DNA of 58,538 nucleotides from an uncultured Schlesneria sp. (GCA_903840265.1 CAIMFH010000199.1:1-58538); one strand, 5' to 3'. Counted from the first letter of the stretch, positions 46,573 to 55,916 are shown. Notes: generated by a model from the sequence alone, not told the origin. Numbers and translations are program-made.

Positions 46573-47364
46573 CTACTTCGGCACGGCTTTCTTTGGTGCT
46601 TTCTTAGCACCCACCTTGCCGTTGGATTTCGCACGCACACTGTCTTGGCGAGTCGTCGGCTCAAACGCTGGCGAGTCGCACACTTCCCAATCATCCCCCT
46701 CGTTCCAGGGGCCGGTCGCATCGGCAGCCCCATCGTCGCCGTCTTCCCCGGTCGAATCATTGAAGTAGAGATTGACGACTTCTTTCGAGGGAGGAATTTG
46801 CCCAATCGACAGGTAGTGCTTACCCAAGCTCTCCAGCCCCAACGTGAACGCTTTCAAGTGAGTGATCTCGCGCGTCATCAAGAACTGCAACGCGTCTTTC
46901 GTCCCCGCATCGTCGGTGAAATTAATCAGACGTTCGTAGACGATCTTGGCGCGGGCTTCGGCGGCAATGTTGCTTCGCAAATCAACGTCCAGTTCACCCG
47001 TGATCTTCAGGTAGTCGGCCGTCCAGGCGTTTCCCATCGAATTGCACAGCGTGACCCCGCCCCCGCCGGCGATGGCGACCAGCGGATCGGCTTCCGCCGC
47101 TTCGCGATCGGTCTTCATCGGCTTGAGGTGCATCCGAGCAAGCGCCCCGATGACCTCCAGGTGACTTAGTTCCTCTGTTCCGATGTCCATCAACAAGTCT
47201 CTGATCGCAGGATCATCACAGTTGATGCCCTGGATGGAGTACTGCATGGCGGCAGCTAATTCACCGTTCGCTCCCCCAAACTGCTCGAGGAGCATGTTTC
47301 CGAATCGAGGATCTGGTGTACCGACATCCACAGTGAACATCAGCTTCTTAACATGGTGATACAT
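46573..47364 (-). CDS. Manganese catalase
   Basis: This 263-residue ferritin-like dimanganese enzyme decomposes hydrogen peroxide. The five metal ligands fit the family spacing: E35, E65 and H68 (EELSH), E136 (AAEARAK) and H169 (REITHLKAF). The catalytic core ends by about 205. An acidic segment (STGEDGDDGAAD) and a lysine-rich tail (KVGAKKAPKKAVPK) follow and are not needed for catalysis. The tail resembles that of the histone-H1-like protein at 57635 and might bind DNA. It lies downstream of the DUF883-like stress gene on the same strand. Confidence 0.93.
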   Translation of the reverse strand: MYHHVKKLMFTVDVGTPDPRFGNMLLEQFGGANGELAAAMQYSIQGINCDDPAIRDLLMDIGTEELSHLEVIGALARMHLKPMKTDREAAEADPLVAIAGGGGVTLCNSMGNAWTADYLKITGELDVDLRSNIAAEARAKIVYERLINFTDDAGTKDALQFLMTREITHLKAFTLGLESLGKHYLSIGQIPPSKEVVNLYFNDSTGEDGDDGAADATGPWNEGDDWEVCDSPAFEPTTRQDSVRAKSNGKVGAKKAPKKAVPK

Positions 47365-47434
47365 CCGTTCAGTCCTTCAGTTTGGTTTTCGGATAAAGTT
47401 TAGTTTCGATCACGGTGACGCAATGACGAGTCGC

Positions 47435-47857
47435 TCAAAGTCGCACATTGCGACCGATGTACCAGCCAATCCCAGCTGCGATCAAAACGGCAGGGAGTGG
47501 ATTGCTACGAATGGCGGCGGACAGGTCGTCGCTCAAGCCGCTCAACCCTTGCTCCTGCAGGTAGTCGCCACCTTGGCGGACCTTGTTCACCACAGCTTGA
47601 GACGCATTGCCCAACATTCCGTCTTGCGGAAGCTGCTGCGCGATTCGGTCGCCCAAAGCATGGACGCCAACGCCAGCTTGCGCCACCAGGTCGTCCGCTT
47701 TCTGACTGATCGTCGCCCCGACGGCGGCAGCCGCGTGGCTGGCGACTTCACTCGCACACATCGCCGCTTCGCCTGCCGACGACTTGGCTTGATTCGCCCA
47801 GTCCGACGCTTGCGACCATTCCTTCTTGTTGGATGGAACAGGACCAGATTGAGCCAT
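47435..47857 (-). CDS. DUF883/ElaB-like protein with C-terminal membrane anchor
   Basis: This 140-residue protein has an Ala/Gln-rich amphipathic helical body and a C-terminal hydrophobic helix with the 'NPLPAVLIAAGIGWYIGR' pattern that anchors DUF883/YqjD/ElaB proteins in the inner membrane. Members of that group are stationary-phase or stress proteins that bind ribosomes. GAGGAG lies eight bases before the ATG. The manganese catalase gene lies 70 bp downstream, so the two are probably one stress-induced unit. Confidence 0.75.
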   Translation of the reverse strand: MAQSGPVPSNKKEWSQASDWANQAKSSAGEAAMCASEVASHAAAAVGATISQKADDLVAQAGVGVHALGDRIAQQLPQDGMLGNASQAVVNKVRQGGDYLQEQGLSGLSDDLSAAIRSNPLPAVLIAAGIGWYIGRNVRL

Positions 47858-48326
47858 GATTGATTCTCCTCTTATGATGGGTCGAGATACCGATTCCGAC
47901 GTTTGCGGAATCGACTTGAGCCGCTAACGATCTGCAATTCGGGGTGAGCGTGGACTTGCAGATCACTTCTTCGAGCGAAGGCATTTCACGTGCCGAATCG
48001 ACACGCGAATTGAGAAAGTCGCAGTTCCTGGATTTCGGCGGTCCGACAACTCAATTTTGGTCGGTGTCCACTCATGGCGAGCGTTTTCGTTTCAGCAAAC
48101 ACCGTCGTAGGATCGCCATCTGCTGATGACTCGGCCCCGTTGCAGTGGATATCGGCCTACGAATGGCGAGACCGACCAACCCCTGCAATTGGTCCATTCG
48201 ACCTGTTAGATCGAAGAGCGCTCAGCGTACGCGGGCAACGCGCGATGACTTGGTAATGGCAAATAAAAGCCTATTTCGAAACGATTCTGCGCTGTATTTC
48301 TCTGCGGACGGTCTGAGCAGTGTCGT
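47858..48326. other. Non-coding gap
   Basis: This lies between the DUF883-like gene and a doubtful 49-residue frame. Several short plus-strand frames exist but have shadow-like composition and no ribosome binding sites. No repeat or RNA gene was recognised. Confidence 0.4.
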
Positions 48327-48476
48327 TCACACCCGCTTGATCCGGCGATCGACACGGGAGTTGTAACAGGCCAGTCCGCGATAAAACGAAGACGATGTAT
48401 CGACCAAGAATTCGTACCCGGAGCATTCCTTGATCAGACTGGCATCGTGTTTGCTGAAGCCCCCATCAGGGTCCAT
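48327..48476 (-). CDS. Possible 49-residue protein
   Basis: The frame reads MDPDGGFSKHDASLIKECSG, then EFLVDTSSSFYRGLACYNSR, then VDRRIKRV. Composition looks protein-like and codon use resembles neighbours, but no ribosome binding site precedes the ATG and no family is known. It could be the tail of a decayed gene. It is divergent from the small lipoprotein gene, 29 bp away. Confidence 0.3.
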   Translation of the reverse strand: MDPDGGFSKHDASLIKECSGYEFLVDTSSSFYRGLACYNSRVDRRIKRV

Positions 48477-48505
48477 CACAATCTAGATTCAAGAAAGCGT
48501 ATACC

Positions 48506-48682
48506 ATGAAACGATTCATCGCCGCCGTCGCCGTTTGCTCGTCACTGTTCGTTGGTGCTGGTTGCTCGCAAGAGTCCACCGTCACAAAGAAGGAAGAAGT
48601 GAAGACACCGGGCGGAACCACCACCGTCACTACCAAGACCGACGTCGAAAAGACTGGCGATCACAAAGATACCAGTAAGTAA
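48506..48682 (+). CDS. Small lipoprotein (58 residues)
   Basis: MKRFIAAVAVCSSLFVGAGC is a clear lipoprotein signal (lipobox VGAGC). The mature peptide is only about 39 residues, Thr/Lys/Glu-rich (TVTKKEEVKTPGGTTTVTTK in part) and probably disordered. Similar 'TPGGTTTVTTKTDVEKTG' peptides occur as small planctomycete lipoproteins of unknown role. It sits in the stress-gene group between the catalase unit and Ku. Confidence 0.75.
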   Translation: MKRFIAAVAVCSSLFVGAGCSQESTVTKKEEVKTPGGTTTVTTKTDVEKTGDHKDTSK

Positions 48683-48863
48683 ATTCCTCGCCACGTCTCG
48701 CTTGCCTCGGGGGGGATCGAGCGAGACGTTGGCAGGTTTCAACATCGCTTATCTCGTTCACAAGGTCTCCACTTTGTGACGAGGTAAGCAGTCGTTGATT
48801 GAGACGACCGAACGAGTGCCGCAATGGGTGCTCGCTTCGGTCGTTTCTCTTTGGCCTCGCCAG

Positions 48864-48953
48864 CGTAGGTTATGCTTCAGCATCACTTTTTCCGACTGCA
48901 GTCGAGGCCAGCGTGATGTCGCCGAAGAAAGTGATGCTGAAGCATAACCTACG
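48864..48953. repeat. 26-bp perfect inverted repeat upstream of Ku
   Basis: Arms at 48864-48889 (starts cgtaggttatgcttcagcat) and 48928-48953 are exact reverse complements with a 38-base spacer. It lies between the small lipoprotein and Ku genes. No gene is seen between 48683 and 49082. Confidence 0.85.
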
Positions 48954-49082
48954 ACCCGACTGCGCCTGCCTGTCGCAATCTTTCCAACAGCGGCACTGCA
49001 TTTGCGGATTTCCATTTCGGCGAATGGACGCCAGGCAACCCAAAACAAGGAAGGCGATCACAACTTTCCTTGCGAGGGCATC

Positions 49083-49949
49083 ATGCCGTACAGTTGGAAG
49101 GGTCATCTCAAGTTCAGTCTGGTCACGATCCCGATTCGCTTCTACTCCGCAGTCGATACCGACGCCGACGAGATCCACTTCAACCAGCTCCATCGCGATT
49201 GCCACAGCCGCATTCGCTATCAGAAAACTTGCCCCGTCCACGGTGAAATCACCCAGGATCAGATCGTCCTCGGCTACGAGTACGAAAAAGGGAAGTATGT
49301 CATCGTCGAAAAAGACGAACTCGAAGCGCTGCAAAGCGACGCCGAGAAATCAGTCAGCGTCGAGGTCGTGGTTCCGCTCACAGCGATCGACCCCATCTAC
49401 TTTACCGACCGGACTTCATTTTTGGTCCCGGACGGCACGATCGGACAGAAATCGTACGCAGTCATTCTCAAAGCGCTAACTGATCAGAATCTCGCCGCCG
49501 TGGGGCGCTTGGTCAAAAACGGCAAAGACAGCATCGTGATGATTCGCCCCAATGAGCAGGTCATGGCCATGACGGTGCTGAGCAGCGCCGCACAAGTCCT
49601 CTCAGCAGACTCGATCGCCGCCGAAGCACCGCAAGTCGCCGTCACCGCGCAAGAACTCAAGCTCACCAAGTCGCTGCTGGACGTCTTCTACAAGAAAAAA
49701 CTCGACCTGGCCGACTTCCCCGAACACTACAGTCAGCGTGTGAAGGAACTGGTCGAAGCCAAGATCGCCGGCAAGCAAATCGCCAAACCCGCAGCCGACG
49801 AACATCCACCGGTGATTAACTTGATGGACGCCCTCAAGAAAAGTCTGGCCACAGCCAAATCGTCACCCAAATCGCTTAGGCAATCTGACATCAAACTCGC
49901 CAGCAGCTCCCGGCCCACTGTGACTCGCGCTCGCAAGAAGAGCGGCTGA
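49083..49949 (+). CDS. ku: Ku protein (non-homologous end joining)
   Basis: This 288-residue bacterial Ku homodimer subunit would ring double-strand DNA ends. It has the standard start 'PYSWKGHLKFSLVTIPIRFY', the core 'HFNQLHRDCHSRIRYQKTCPVHG' in part, and 'GYEYEKGKYVIVEKDELEAL'. The basic C-terminal tail (SRPTVTRARKKSG) is typical. The partner ligase LigD is not in the window. ATG 49083 has GAGGG upstream. A long hairpin follows the gene. Confidence 0.95.
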   Translation: MPYSWKGHLKFSLVTIPIRFYSAVDTDADEIHFNQLHRDCHSRIRYQKTCPVHGEITQDQIVLGYEYEKGKYVIVEKDELEALQSDAEKSVSVEVVVPLTAIDPIYFTDRTSFLVPDGTIGQKSYAVILKALTDQNLAAVGRLVKNGKDSIVMIRPNEQVMAMTVLSSAAQVLSADSIAAEAPQVAVTAQELKLTKSLLDVFYKKKLDLADFPEHYSQRVKELVEAKIAGKQIAKPAADEHPPVINLMDALKKSLATAKSSPKSLRQSDIKLASSSRPTVTRARKKSG

Positions 49950-49978
49950 TGCCCCAATCTCTAGGCCAGAGTGGCTGC

Positions 49979-50067
49979 TTTTGGGAGGGCGAGGCTCCTG
50001 CCGAGCCGCGGTTGTCGTTGGACTCACAATGACTGAGCGGCTCGGCAGGAGCCTCGCCCTCCCAAAA
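49979..50067. repeat. 31-bp hairpin repeat ('GEAPAEP' family), copy 1
   Basis: Arms at 49979-50009 (ttttgggagggcgaggctcc and on to gccgc) and 50037-50067 pair perfectly, with a 27-base loop. Such elements are frequent in planctomycete genomes. When read in frame they translate as WEGEAPAEP. It lies after the Ku gene and may act as its terminator. Confidence 0.9.
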
Positions 50068-50219
50068 GACACGGACTCGCGAATCAAGCTCTGGAATAAA
50101 ACAAGCGCAAGAATTCGTCTCTCGCTAAACGTCCTCATTGTGGGAACTTTTAGTTTCAACCCGGCGTCCAACCAACGGTGCCGCGTCGAATCCGAAGCTA
50201 TCGCAGTGGGGAGATCATC

Positions 50220-52565
50220 ATGAAACGCTTTCTGGGGCTGATGTTAGGGCTGTCGATCGGGTTCGCGAATGCAGTCACGTACGCTCAAGGCGTACTCATC
50301 ATCACCAACCATCCCGGCCCGCTGCCGCGCCCAACTCCCCACGTTCGCCCAGCCGCCCTGCCTTCCAGTTCTTATAAGATCAAAGAACTCAGCGTTCAGG
50401 CTCGTGTCACCGATCAGGTGGCCCGCGTGCAAGTCTCCCAATCGTTCGTCAACACGGGCAGCACTCAGATGGAAGTGCAGTTCCTGTTTCCGCTCCCTTA
50501 TGACGGGGCCGTCGATAAGCTGACGCTGCTGGTCGATGGGAAAGAGTTTCCCGGCAAACTGATGCCTGCCAAGGAAGCGCGTTCGGTCTACGAAGCGATT
50601 GTCCGCTCCAACAAAGACCCTGCCCTGCTCGAATGGATGGGCAGCGGTCTGTTCCAAACGAGCGTCTTCCCGGTTCCTCCCGGTGCCGAACGCAAAGTCA
50701 CGCTGAACTACAACCAACTGCTCCGCAAAGAGCGCGGCCTGACCGATTTCCTCTTCCCGCTCAGCACCGCTCGCTACACCTCTCACGCGGTCGAGAAGGT
50801 CGAATTTCAGGTCGCGATTGAATCGGCGATTGACATCAAGAACGTCTACTCGCCCACGCACACCGTCGACATCAAGCGACCCGACTCCAAGCATGCGGTG
50901 ATCTCGTACTCGCGAACCAATGAAGTCCCCACCAGCGACTTCCGCTTGCTGTTCGATGTCGACAAAGGCCAAGTCGGCGCCAGCGTCATCGCCTACCGCC
51001 CGAAAGAGGGCGAAGACGGCTACTTCCTGCTATTGGCCAGCCCACAAGTCAAAGCCGCCGACGCCGAACGCCCTAAGAAGACAGTCATCTTCGTCCTGGA
51101 TCGTTCCGGCAGTATGAGCGGCAAGAAGATCGAACAGGCCAAGTCTGCCGTCAAGTTCGTACTGAACAACCTGCGTGAAGGAGACATGTTCAACATCGTC
51201 GCCTATGACGGAGTCGTCGAATCGTACAAACCGGAACTCGAACGCTTTAACGACGAGACTCGTAAGTCGGCCCTCGGCTACGTCGAAGGCCTGTATCCCG
51301 GTGGCGGGACCAATATCTCCGGAGCACTCACGGCGGCGCTCGGCCAACTGAAAGACAACAGCCGTCCGAACTACGTCCTGTTCCTGACCGACGGCCTTCC
51401 GACTGTCGGTGAGACCAACGAAGCCAAGATTTGCGCCGGAGCCAAAGATGCCAACAAGATTCGCGCCCGCGTGCTCTCATTCGGCGTCGGCTATGACGTG
51501 AACTCGCGACTCCTCGACCGCATCTCACGAGACGGCTTCGGCCTGTCCGAATATGTTCGCCCCGACGAAGATATCGAAGCCCACGTCAGCACCGTCTATA
51601 GCAACATCAGCTCCCCGGTCCTGACCGACGTCGCTGTCAACTTTGAACTCGACGGCATCAAGCCCGAAGACGGGCCACCCGTCAATCGCGTCTACCCCAA
51701 GGGTAACTTCGACCTCTTCGAAGGTCAGCAACTGGTCGTCGTCGGTCGCTACAAGAAGCCCGGTGCGGCCAAAGTTGTCATCAAGGGACAAGTCAGCGGC
51801 CAGGAACAGAAGTTCGACTTCCCCGCGACGCTGATCGAAAAGAGCAACGACGAAAGCTTTGCCTTCGTCGAAAAACTCTGGGCGATGCGTCGTATCGGCG
51901 AGATCATCGACCAGCTCGACCTGGCCGGCAAGAACGACGAAATGGTGAAGGAACTCGTCGATCTCTCGACCAAGCATGGCATCCTCACCCCCTACACTTC
52001 GTTCCTGGCAGACGAAACAATGCGGCCTCTGGCCGACGCGGGTGCGGTCCGCCGAGCCCACGAATCGCTGTCGCAACTGGATGCCGTATCGGGACCGTCG
52101 GGCGTCGCTCAGCGAGCAGAAAAAGGTCGCTTCCAGAACGCCACGAACGCGGCCGCGCCTGTCGATGCCTTCAAGCCCGGCCCCGGTTCGTCTGGAGGTG
52201 GCCTCAGAAGCGGCAGTGCCCCAGTCGCCAACTCGTTCCGCGACGCGAAGACCGACAAAGAAGTCGCAGCCGATTCGGTGCGTCAATACGGCAACCAGAC
52301 GGTCTATTCTCGGAAGGGCATGGCTTCGGCATCTGAAGCCAAAGCCACCGGAAAGGCCGAGCAGCAAATCGTGGTCACTCCCGAAACGGCAGACCTCGAT
52401 CTGGAAAAAGACAAAGACAAGATCGAAATCGTCGATCGCTTCACCGACGGCTACTTCGCCCTGGTCAAAGCCAACAACCCCAGCGAAAACCAACTCCTCA
52501 GTCAGCAGCGGGGCGATGAGCAACTGCTGATCAAGCTGCGAGGCAAGAACTACCTCGTTCGCTAA
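50220..52565 (+). CDS. Secreted VIT and VWA domain protein
   Basis: This 781-residue protein has a signal peptide (about 1-23). A VIT (inter-alpha-trypsin inhibitor-like) domain spans about 50-180 ('VSQSFVNTGSTQMEVQFLFPLP', given in part). A von Willebrand A domain from about 288 has a full MIDAS metal site (D294-R-S-G-S, T in GGTNISGAL, and LTDGLPT). The remaining half is beta-rich and then a low-complexity Ala/Gly/Lys region. It probably mediates calcium/magnesium-dependent adhesion or surface assembly. GGGGAG precedes ATG 50220. The DUF4139 gene 386 bp downstream is on the same strand and may be functionally linked. Confidence 0.92.
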   Translation: MKRFLGLMLGLSIGFANAVTYAQGVLIITNHPGPLPRPTPHVRPAALPSSSYKIKELSVQARVTDQVARVQVSQSFVNTGSTQMEVQFLFPLPYDGAVDKLTLLVDGKEFPGKLMPAKEARSVYEAIVRSNKDPALLEWMGSGLFQTSVFPVPPGAERKVTLNYNQLLRKERGLTDFLFPLSTARYTSHAVEKVEFQVAIESAIDIKNVYSPTHTVDIKRPDSKHAVISYSRTNEVPTSDFRLLFDVDKGQVGASVIAYRPKEGEDGYFLLLASPQVKAADAERPKKTVIFVLDRSGSMSGKKIEQAKSAVKFVLNNLREGDMFNIVAYDGVVESYKPELERFNDETRKSALGYVEGLYPGGGTNISGALTAALGQLKDNSRPNYVLFLTDGLPTVGETNEAKICAGAKDANKIRARVLSFGVGYDVNSRLLDRISRDGFGLSEYVRPDEDIEAHVSTVYSNISSPVLTDVAVNFELDGIKPEDGPPVNRVYPKGNFDLFEGQQLVVVGRYKKPGAAKVVIKGQVSGQEQKFDFPATLIEKSNDESFAFVEKLWAMRRIGEIIDQLDLAGKNDEMVKELVDLSTKHGILTPYTSFLADETMRPLADAGAVRRAHESLSQLDAVSGPSGVAQRAEKGRFQNATNAAAPVDAFKPGPGSSGGGLRSGSAPVANSFRDAKTDKEVAADSVRQYGNQTVYSRKGMASASEAKATGKAEQQIVVTPETADLDLEKDKDKIEIVDRFTDGYFALVKANNPSENQLLSQQRGDEQLLIKLRGKNYLVR

Positions 52566-52607
52566 ATGATCGTGCGCGAGCATGGTCGTTATGGATTTCA
52601 GATTGGG

Positions 52608-52860
52608 TGCCACTGGTGGCAGCTCTGGGCCACCAGTGTCTTCGCGTCGCTGCAATCGCTTTGATCGGGTGACGAGCCTCTCCAACATTCAACGTCACCA
52701 CGCATGGTTTACTCGCTGACACATCGGCAAGACACTGGCGACGCAAAGCCGCCGCCAGTGGCACCCGAAATGGCTCTTCTGGGCGTAAGCCCCTCTTGTC
52801 GACGTTCTCCCGTTCGAAAGACGTGCCACTGCATTGGCCGCTTCGGACAACGCAGTGCCA
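52608..52860. repeat. Three GTGCCACTG hairpins
   Basis: The three hairpins are CACTGGTGG/CCACCAGTG (52611-52638), CACTGGCG/CGCCAGTG (52733-52760, inverted) and CACTGC...GCAGTG (52827-52857, whose inner part TTGgCCGcttCGGaCAA matches the copy at 21905). Paired base changes between copies keep the stems intact. They fill the gap between the VIT-VWA and DUF4139 genes. Confidence 0.75.
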
Positions 52861-52951
52861 ACATCACTTGACCCCGAAGGCCAGTTCTTCGGCCAACCCC
52901 GACACGTACCGAACTAAACATTCCCATCAAATGCCCACCAGGAATAACACC

Positions 52952-54739
52952 ATGATCACTCGGCTTCATCTCCAATCATTCATCACCTTCAGCCTGATCG
53001 CGACTGCGAGTGCCATCACCGCACACGCAGCCGACTCCCCCAACGATCGGCTCAACCTGACGACCGATCGAGTGATCGTCTTCAAAGACGGGTACTACCT
53101 GGCTCTCAAGAGCGGCACGGCGGTCACCAACAAAGACGGCGAAGTTCACCTGCTGGATGTTCCCGACAACGCCGTCCTCGGCTCTGTCTGGGCAACGTCG
53201 AGTAAAGGCAAACTCATCGCGATGGTCGCCTCGCGCGAGACGGTCAAGCAATCCGAAGAGATCGCAGCCCCCTGCCTGCAGACTGTCGAAGTCCTTCAGG
53301 CCAACGTCGGCGCCAACGCCAAGATCATCATGCACGATAAGACGATCTATCAGGGCGACATTCTGCGTGTCTTGACCGAACCGACAACCACGCTTCCCAC
53401 GCCAGGAGTCACGGGCTTAATGAAGGCCTTCGGACCCGAAGCATCTGGCGTCGCCGCGCTCTCATCCACACTCCGTTTCGGCACACCACCGACAACGACC
53501 GTCTCGGGAGTGACCGCTTCACAATTCATCCTACGTACCGAAGAAGGCGACGTCCTGCTGCCAATCGCTCAAGTCCAAACCGTGACGATCAAGAACATGA
53601 AAGCGGAACTCAAGCGCACCGTCACCACCTCGACAAACTCGAAGCGACTGACGATGCGTTTCATCGAGCCCAATAAACCTGTCGACATCGCATTCATGTA
53701 CTTCCAGTCCGGCCTGCGATGGATCCCCACATATCGCATCAACCTGACGGACGACCAAGGGAAGCAGATGGCCAACATGGATCTGCAGGCCGAATTCCTG
53801 AACGAAGCCGAAGATCTGGATAACATCCCCGTCGATATCGTGGTCGGCGTCCCGAACTTCAAATTCAAAGACACCCCCAGCCCACTCACCCTGGAACAGA
53901 CCCTGCGCAACGTCCTGCAACAGACAGCGCCACAACTCATGAATCAGTCCATGTCAAACAGTCTGCTCGCACGCAGCGGCGAACGGATGGGACCAGGGAT
54001 GGGCCAGCCAGAAAATCCCGCCTTCGCTTTACCCCCCGAATTGGGGGCCGTCGGGACTCAAGACCTGTTCGTCTATAGCTTAAAGAAGGTCAAGCTGCTG
54101 AAAGGACAACGAGCCGCCATGCCGCTGTTCTCAGCTCGCGTCCCGTACCGCGACGTGTACACCTGGGACGTGCATCTCACTCGGCAAGATATCGAAACGG
54201 GCAACAAGGGAACGACCCCGCAGAACATCTCCGAGAATCGCGTCTGGCACCAGGTTGTTCTCACCAACAATACCGGCGTCCCCTGGACCACCGGAGCCGC
54301 TCTGTTGATGCAAGGGAATCAACCGCTGTCGCAGGAACTGCTCACGTACACATCCGTCGGTGGCGAAGTCCGCGTCCCGATCACGATCTCGGTTGATACC
54401 CAAGGAACCTATCGCGAAGAAGAGACGGCTCGCAAGCTGAATGCGATGGGCTTCGAAGGCCACAACTATGCGCAGATCGACAAGACCGCCACTTTAAACC
54501 TGATCAACCGCAAGCCGACCCCGATCGAAGTGGAAATCACCTTCCGCACAGGCGGCAAGGCCGACGAAGCCTCGAACGACGGCAAGATCACCCTCAATTC
54601 ACACTCGGCCAGCGACTGGGTCGACTATCGCGGCTTCTCAGCCGTTAACAACAGCTCAATCGTGGTCTGGAGAAGCACCATCAAGCCCAAAGAAACGTTC
54701 GCACCCACCGTAAAGTACCACTACTTCGCCCGACACTGA
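52952..54739 (+). CDS. Secreted DUF4139 domain protein
   Basis: This 595-residue protein has a signal peptide (about 1-27, ITAHA cleavage). The first part has beta-rich repeats ('RVIVFKDGYYLALKSG', 'TEEGDVLLPIAQVQTV'). From about 230 it follows DUF4139 (mucoidy-inhibitor-A-like): 'FMYFQSGLRWIPTYRI', 'ADLQAEFLNEAEDLDNIPV' in part, and the late 'NLINRKPTPIEVEITFRTGG'. The family is thought to be a surface or outer-membrane protein, and its function is unknown. ATG 52952 has AGGA upstream; ATG 52931 is possible. Confidence 0.88.
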   Translation: MITRLHLQSFITFSLIATASAITAHAADSPNDRLNLTTDRVIVFKDGYYLALKSGTAVTNKDGEVHLLDVPDNAVLGSVWATSSKGKLIAMVASRETVKQSEEIAAPCLQTVEVLQANVGANAKIIMHDKTIYQGDILRVLTEPTTTLPTPGVTGLMKAFGPEASGVAALSSTLRFGTPPTTTVSGVTASQFILRTEEGDVLLPIAQVQTVTIKNMKAELKRTVTTSTNSKRLTMRFIEPNKPVDIAFMYFQSGLRWIPTYRINLTDDQGKQMANMDLQAEFLNEAEDLDNIPVDIVVGVPNFKFKDTPSPLTLEQTLRNVLQQTAPQLMNQSMSNSLLARSGERMGPGMGQPENPAFALPPELGAVGTQDLFVYSLKKVKLLKGQRAAMPLFSARVPYRDVYTWDVHLTRQDIETGNKGTTPQNISENRVWHQVVLTNNTGVPWTTGAALLMQGNQPLSQELLTYTSVGGEVRVPITISVDTQGTYREEETARKLNAMGFEGHNYAQIDKTATLNLINRKPTPIEVEITFRTGGKADEASNDGKITLNSHSASDWVDYRGFSAVNNSSIVVWRSTIKPKETFAPTVKYHYFARH

Positions 54740-54760
54740 CATCCACGATGTCAAGCTCGC

Positions 54761-54856
54761 TCTTGGTAGCCAATCTTGCCAAGAGATTGGGTGACGTCGA
54801 TGTGCGAACACATCGAATGACGCTCACCCAAGATCTTGGCGATCTTGGCTACAAGA
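54761..54856. repeat. Long imperfect hairpin after DUF4139 gene
   Basis: Arms around GTAGCCAA...TTGGGTGA and TCACCCAA...TTGGCTAC pair over about 40 bases with a few bulges. The apex is CGATGTG-cgaa-CACATCG (54798-54815). An ATCCGTG-rich repeat (54858-54888) follows directly. Confidence 0.8.
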
Positions 54857-54908
54857 GATCCGTGTTCATCCGTGTCAATCCGTGGCTACGTCTTCTCTTC
54901 GATCCGAC

Positions 54909-55817
54909 TTACTCGATCGGCAAAAACGTCAACGTCCCGCCGAGCATATCCGGCACGATCAATTGCTTATGATCCGCATCATAAAAGAAGTCCGCGGCCG
55001 ACTTCAGGCCTTCCAGAATCACCTTCACTTCGCGAGTCTTCCGGTCGACCTTCCAGACCTTCCCCTGCGTCCAGCTTGAGGCATAGAACGTATCCTTCAA
55101 GACAGTCAGCCCATCGATGCCGCGCATGCCAGTCGCCAGGATCTCGTACTTGCCGTTCTCGTACGTGACAATGTGACCCGCGAAGAAGTCACCGGCGTAC
55201 ACATGCGAACCCTCTTCCTTGGGTCCGACAGCGACACCATTCGGAAACCGCAGCGCCACATTGCCAGCCGGGATCGCGACCGAGATTTCGCCCTTCAGCG
55301 TGACCTTGTAAATGCACCCCTTCTTCGGCAGTTCCTTCGCCTTGTCGCCATCCAGACCCCACAGTTTGCGTTCGCCAGCAGGATCAAACATCGCTCCAGG
55401 GTTACTCATTTCCGAGATATACACGCTGGCACCGTCAGGCCCGGCGGCAATGTCATTCAGAAACTCGATCGGTTGAGGAAAGCTTTTCAATTCGGCCAAC
55501 TTGGCGGTCTTCCCGTCCTTGTCGACCTTCCACAATGTGGTTTCGTCGCACACGACCAGATAGTCGCCGACGTAGGCAATTCCCTTGGGAGCATTCAGCC
55601 CCTTGGCAAACACGGTCACTTTATCACCGTCGAGCGTCACGATCGTCCCGTCACCAGGCTCTTCGCCATTGATCATGGTGACATACAACTTGCCGCCAAA
55701 CCCTCGGCAAACGCTTTCCGGATTCTCTCCGACCTTGATGGTCTTCGGCCCATCGGCCGCCAACAGGCCACTGGAAACAACAGACAAAGCCAGGCACGTC
55801 AGGATGAAACGAGACAT
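54909..55817 (-). CDS. Secreted SMP-30/gluconolactonase-like beta-propeller
   Basis: This 302-residue protein has a signal peptide (about 1-20, LLAADG). Blades follow with 'CRGFGGKLYVTMIN', 'LNDIAAGPDGASVYISEM', 'FPNGVAVGPKEEGSHVYAGDF' in part, and 'GIDGLTVLKDTFYASS'. The acidic/Asn metal sites of SMP-30 are partly visible (N-D, N-G). A sugar lactonase or a non-catalytic propeller are both possible. The ATG at 55817 is chosen. The frame continues upstream into the hairpin repeat, which gives a false WEGEAPAEP N-terminus. Confidence 0.82.
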   Translation of the reverse strand: MSRFILTCLALSVVSSGLLAADGPKTIKVGENPESVCRGFGGKLYVTMINGEEPGDGTIVTLDGDKVTVFAKGLNAPKGIAYVGDYLVVCDETTLWKVDKDGKTAKLAELKSFPQPIEFLNDIAAGPDGASVYISEMSNPGAMFDPAGERKLWGLDGDKAKELPKKGCIYKVTLKGEISVAIPAGNVALRFPNGVAVGPKEEGSHVYAGDFFAGHIVTYENGKYEILATGMRGIDGLTVLKDTFYASSWTQGKVWKVDRKTREVKVILEGLKSAADFFYDADHKQLIVPDMLGGTLTFLPIE

Positions 55818-55916
55818 CGACAACCCCCAGAGAAAGTGAACATCAGGACCGCGACGCCAGCATAGTCCCGCCCGTGATGAATTCAACTGACGCAGCCGCC
55901 CGCGGCCTTCGTCTTT

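Noticed and set aside
48864-48953. Possible CRISPR-like repeat unit
   Set aside because: There are only two arms of one inverted repeat, no direct-repeat spacing and no cas genes.
51525-52688. A 387-codon minus-strand frame
   Set aside because: It is antisense to the VIT-VWA gene and shows no recognisable domain.
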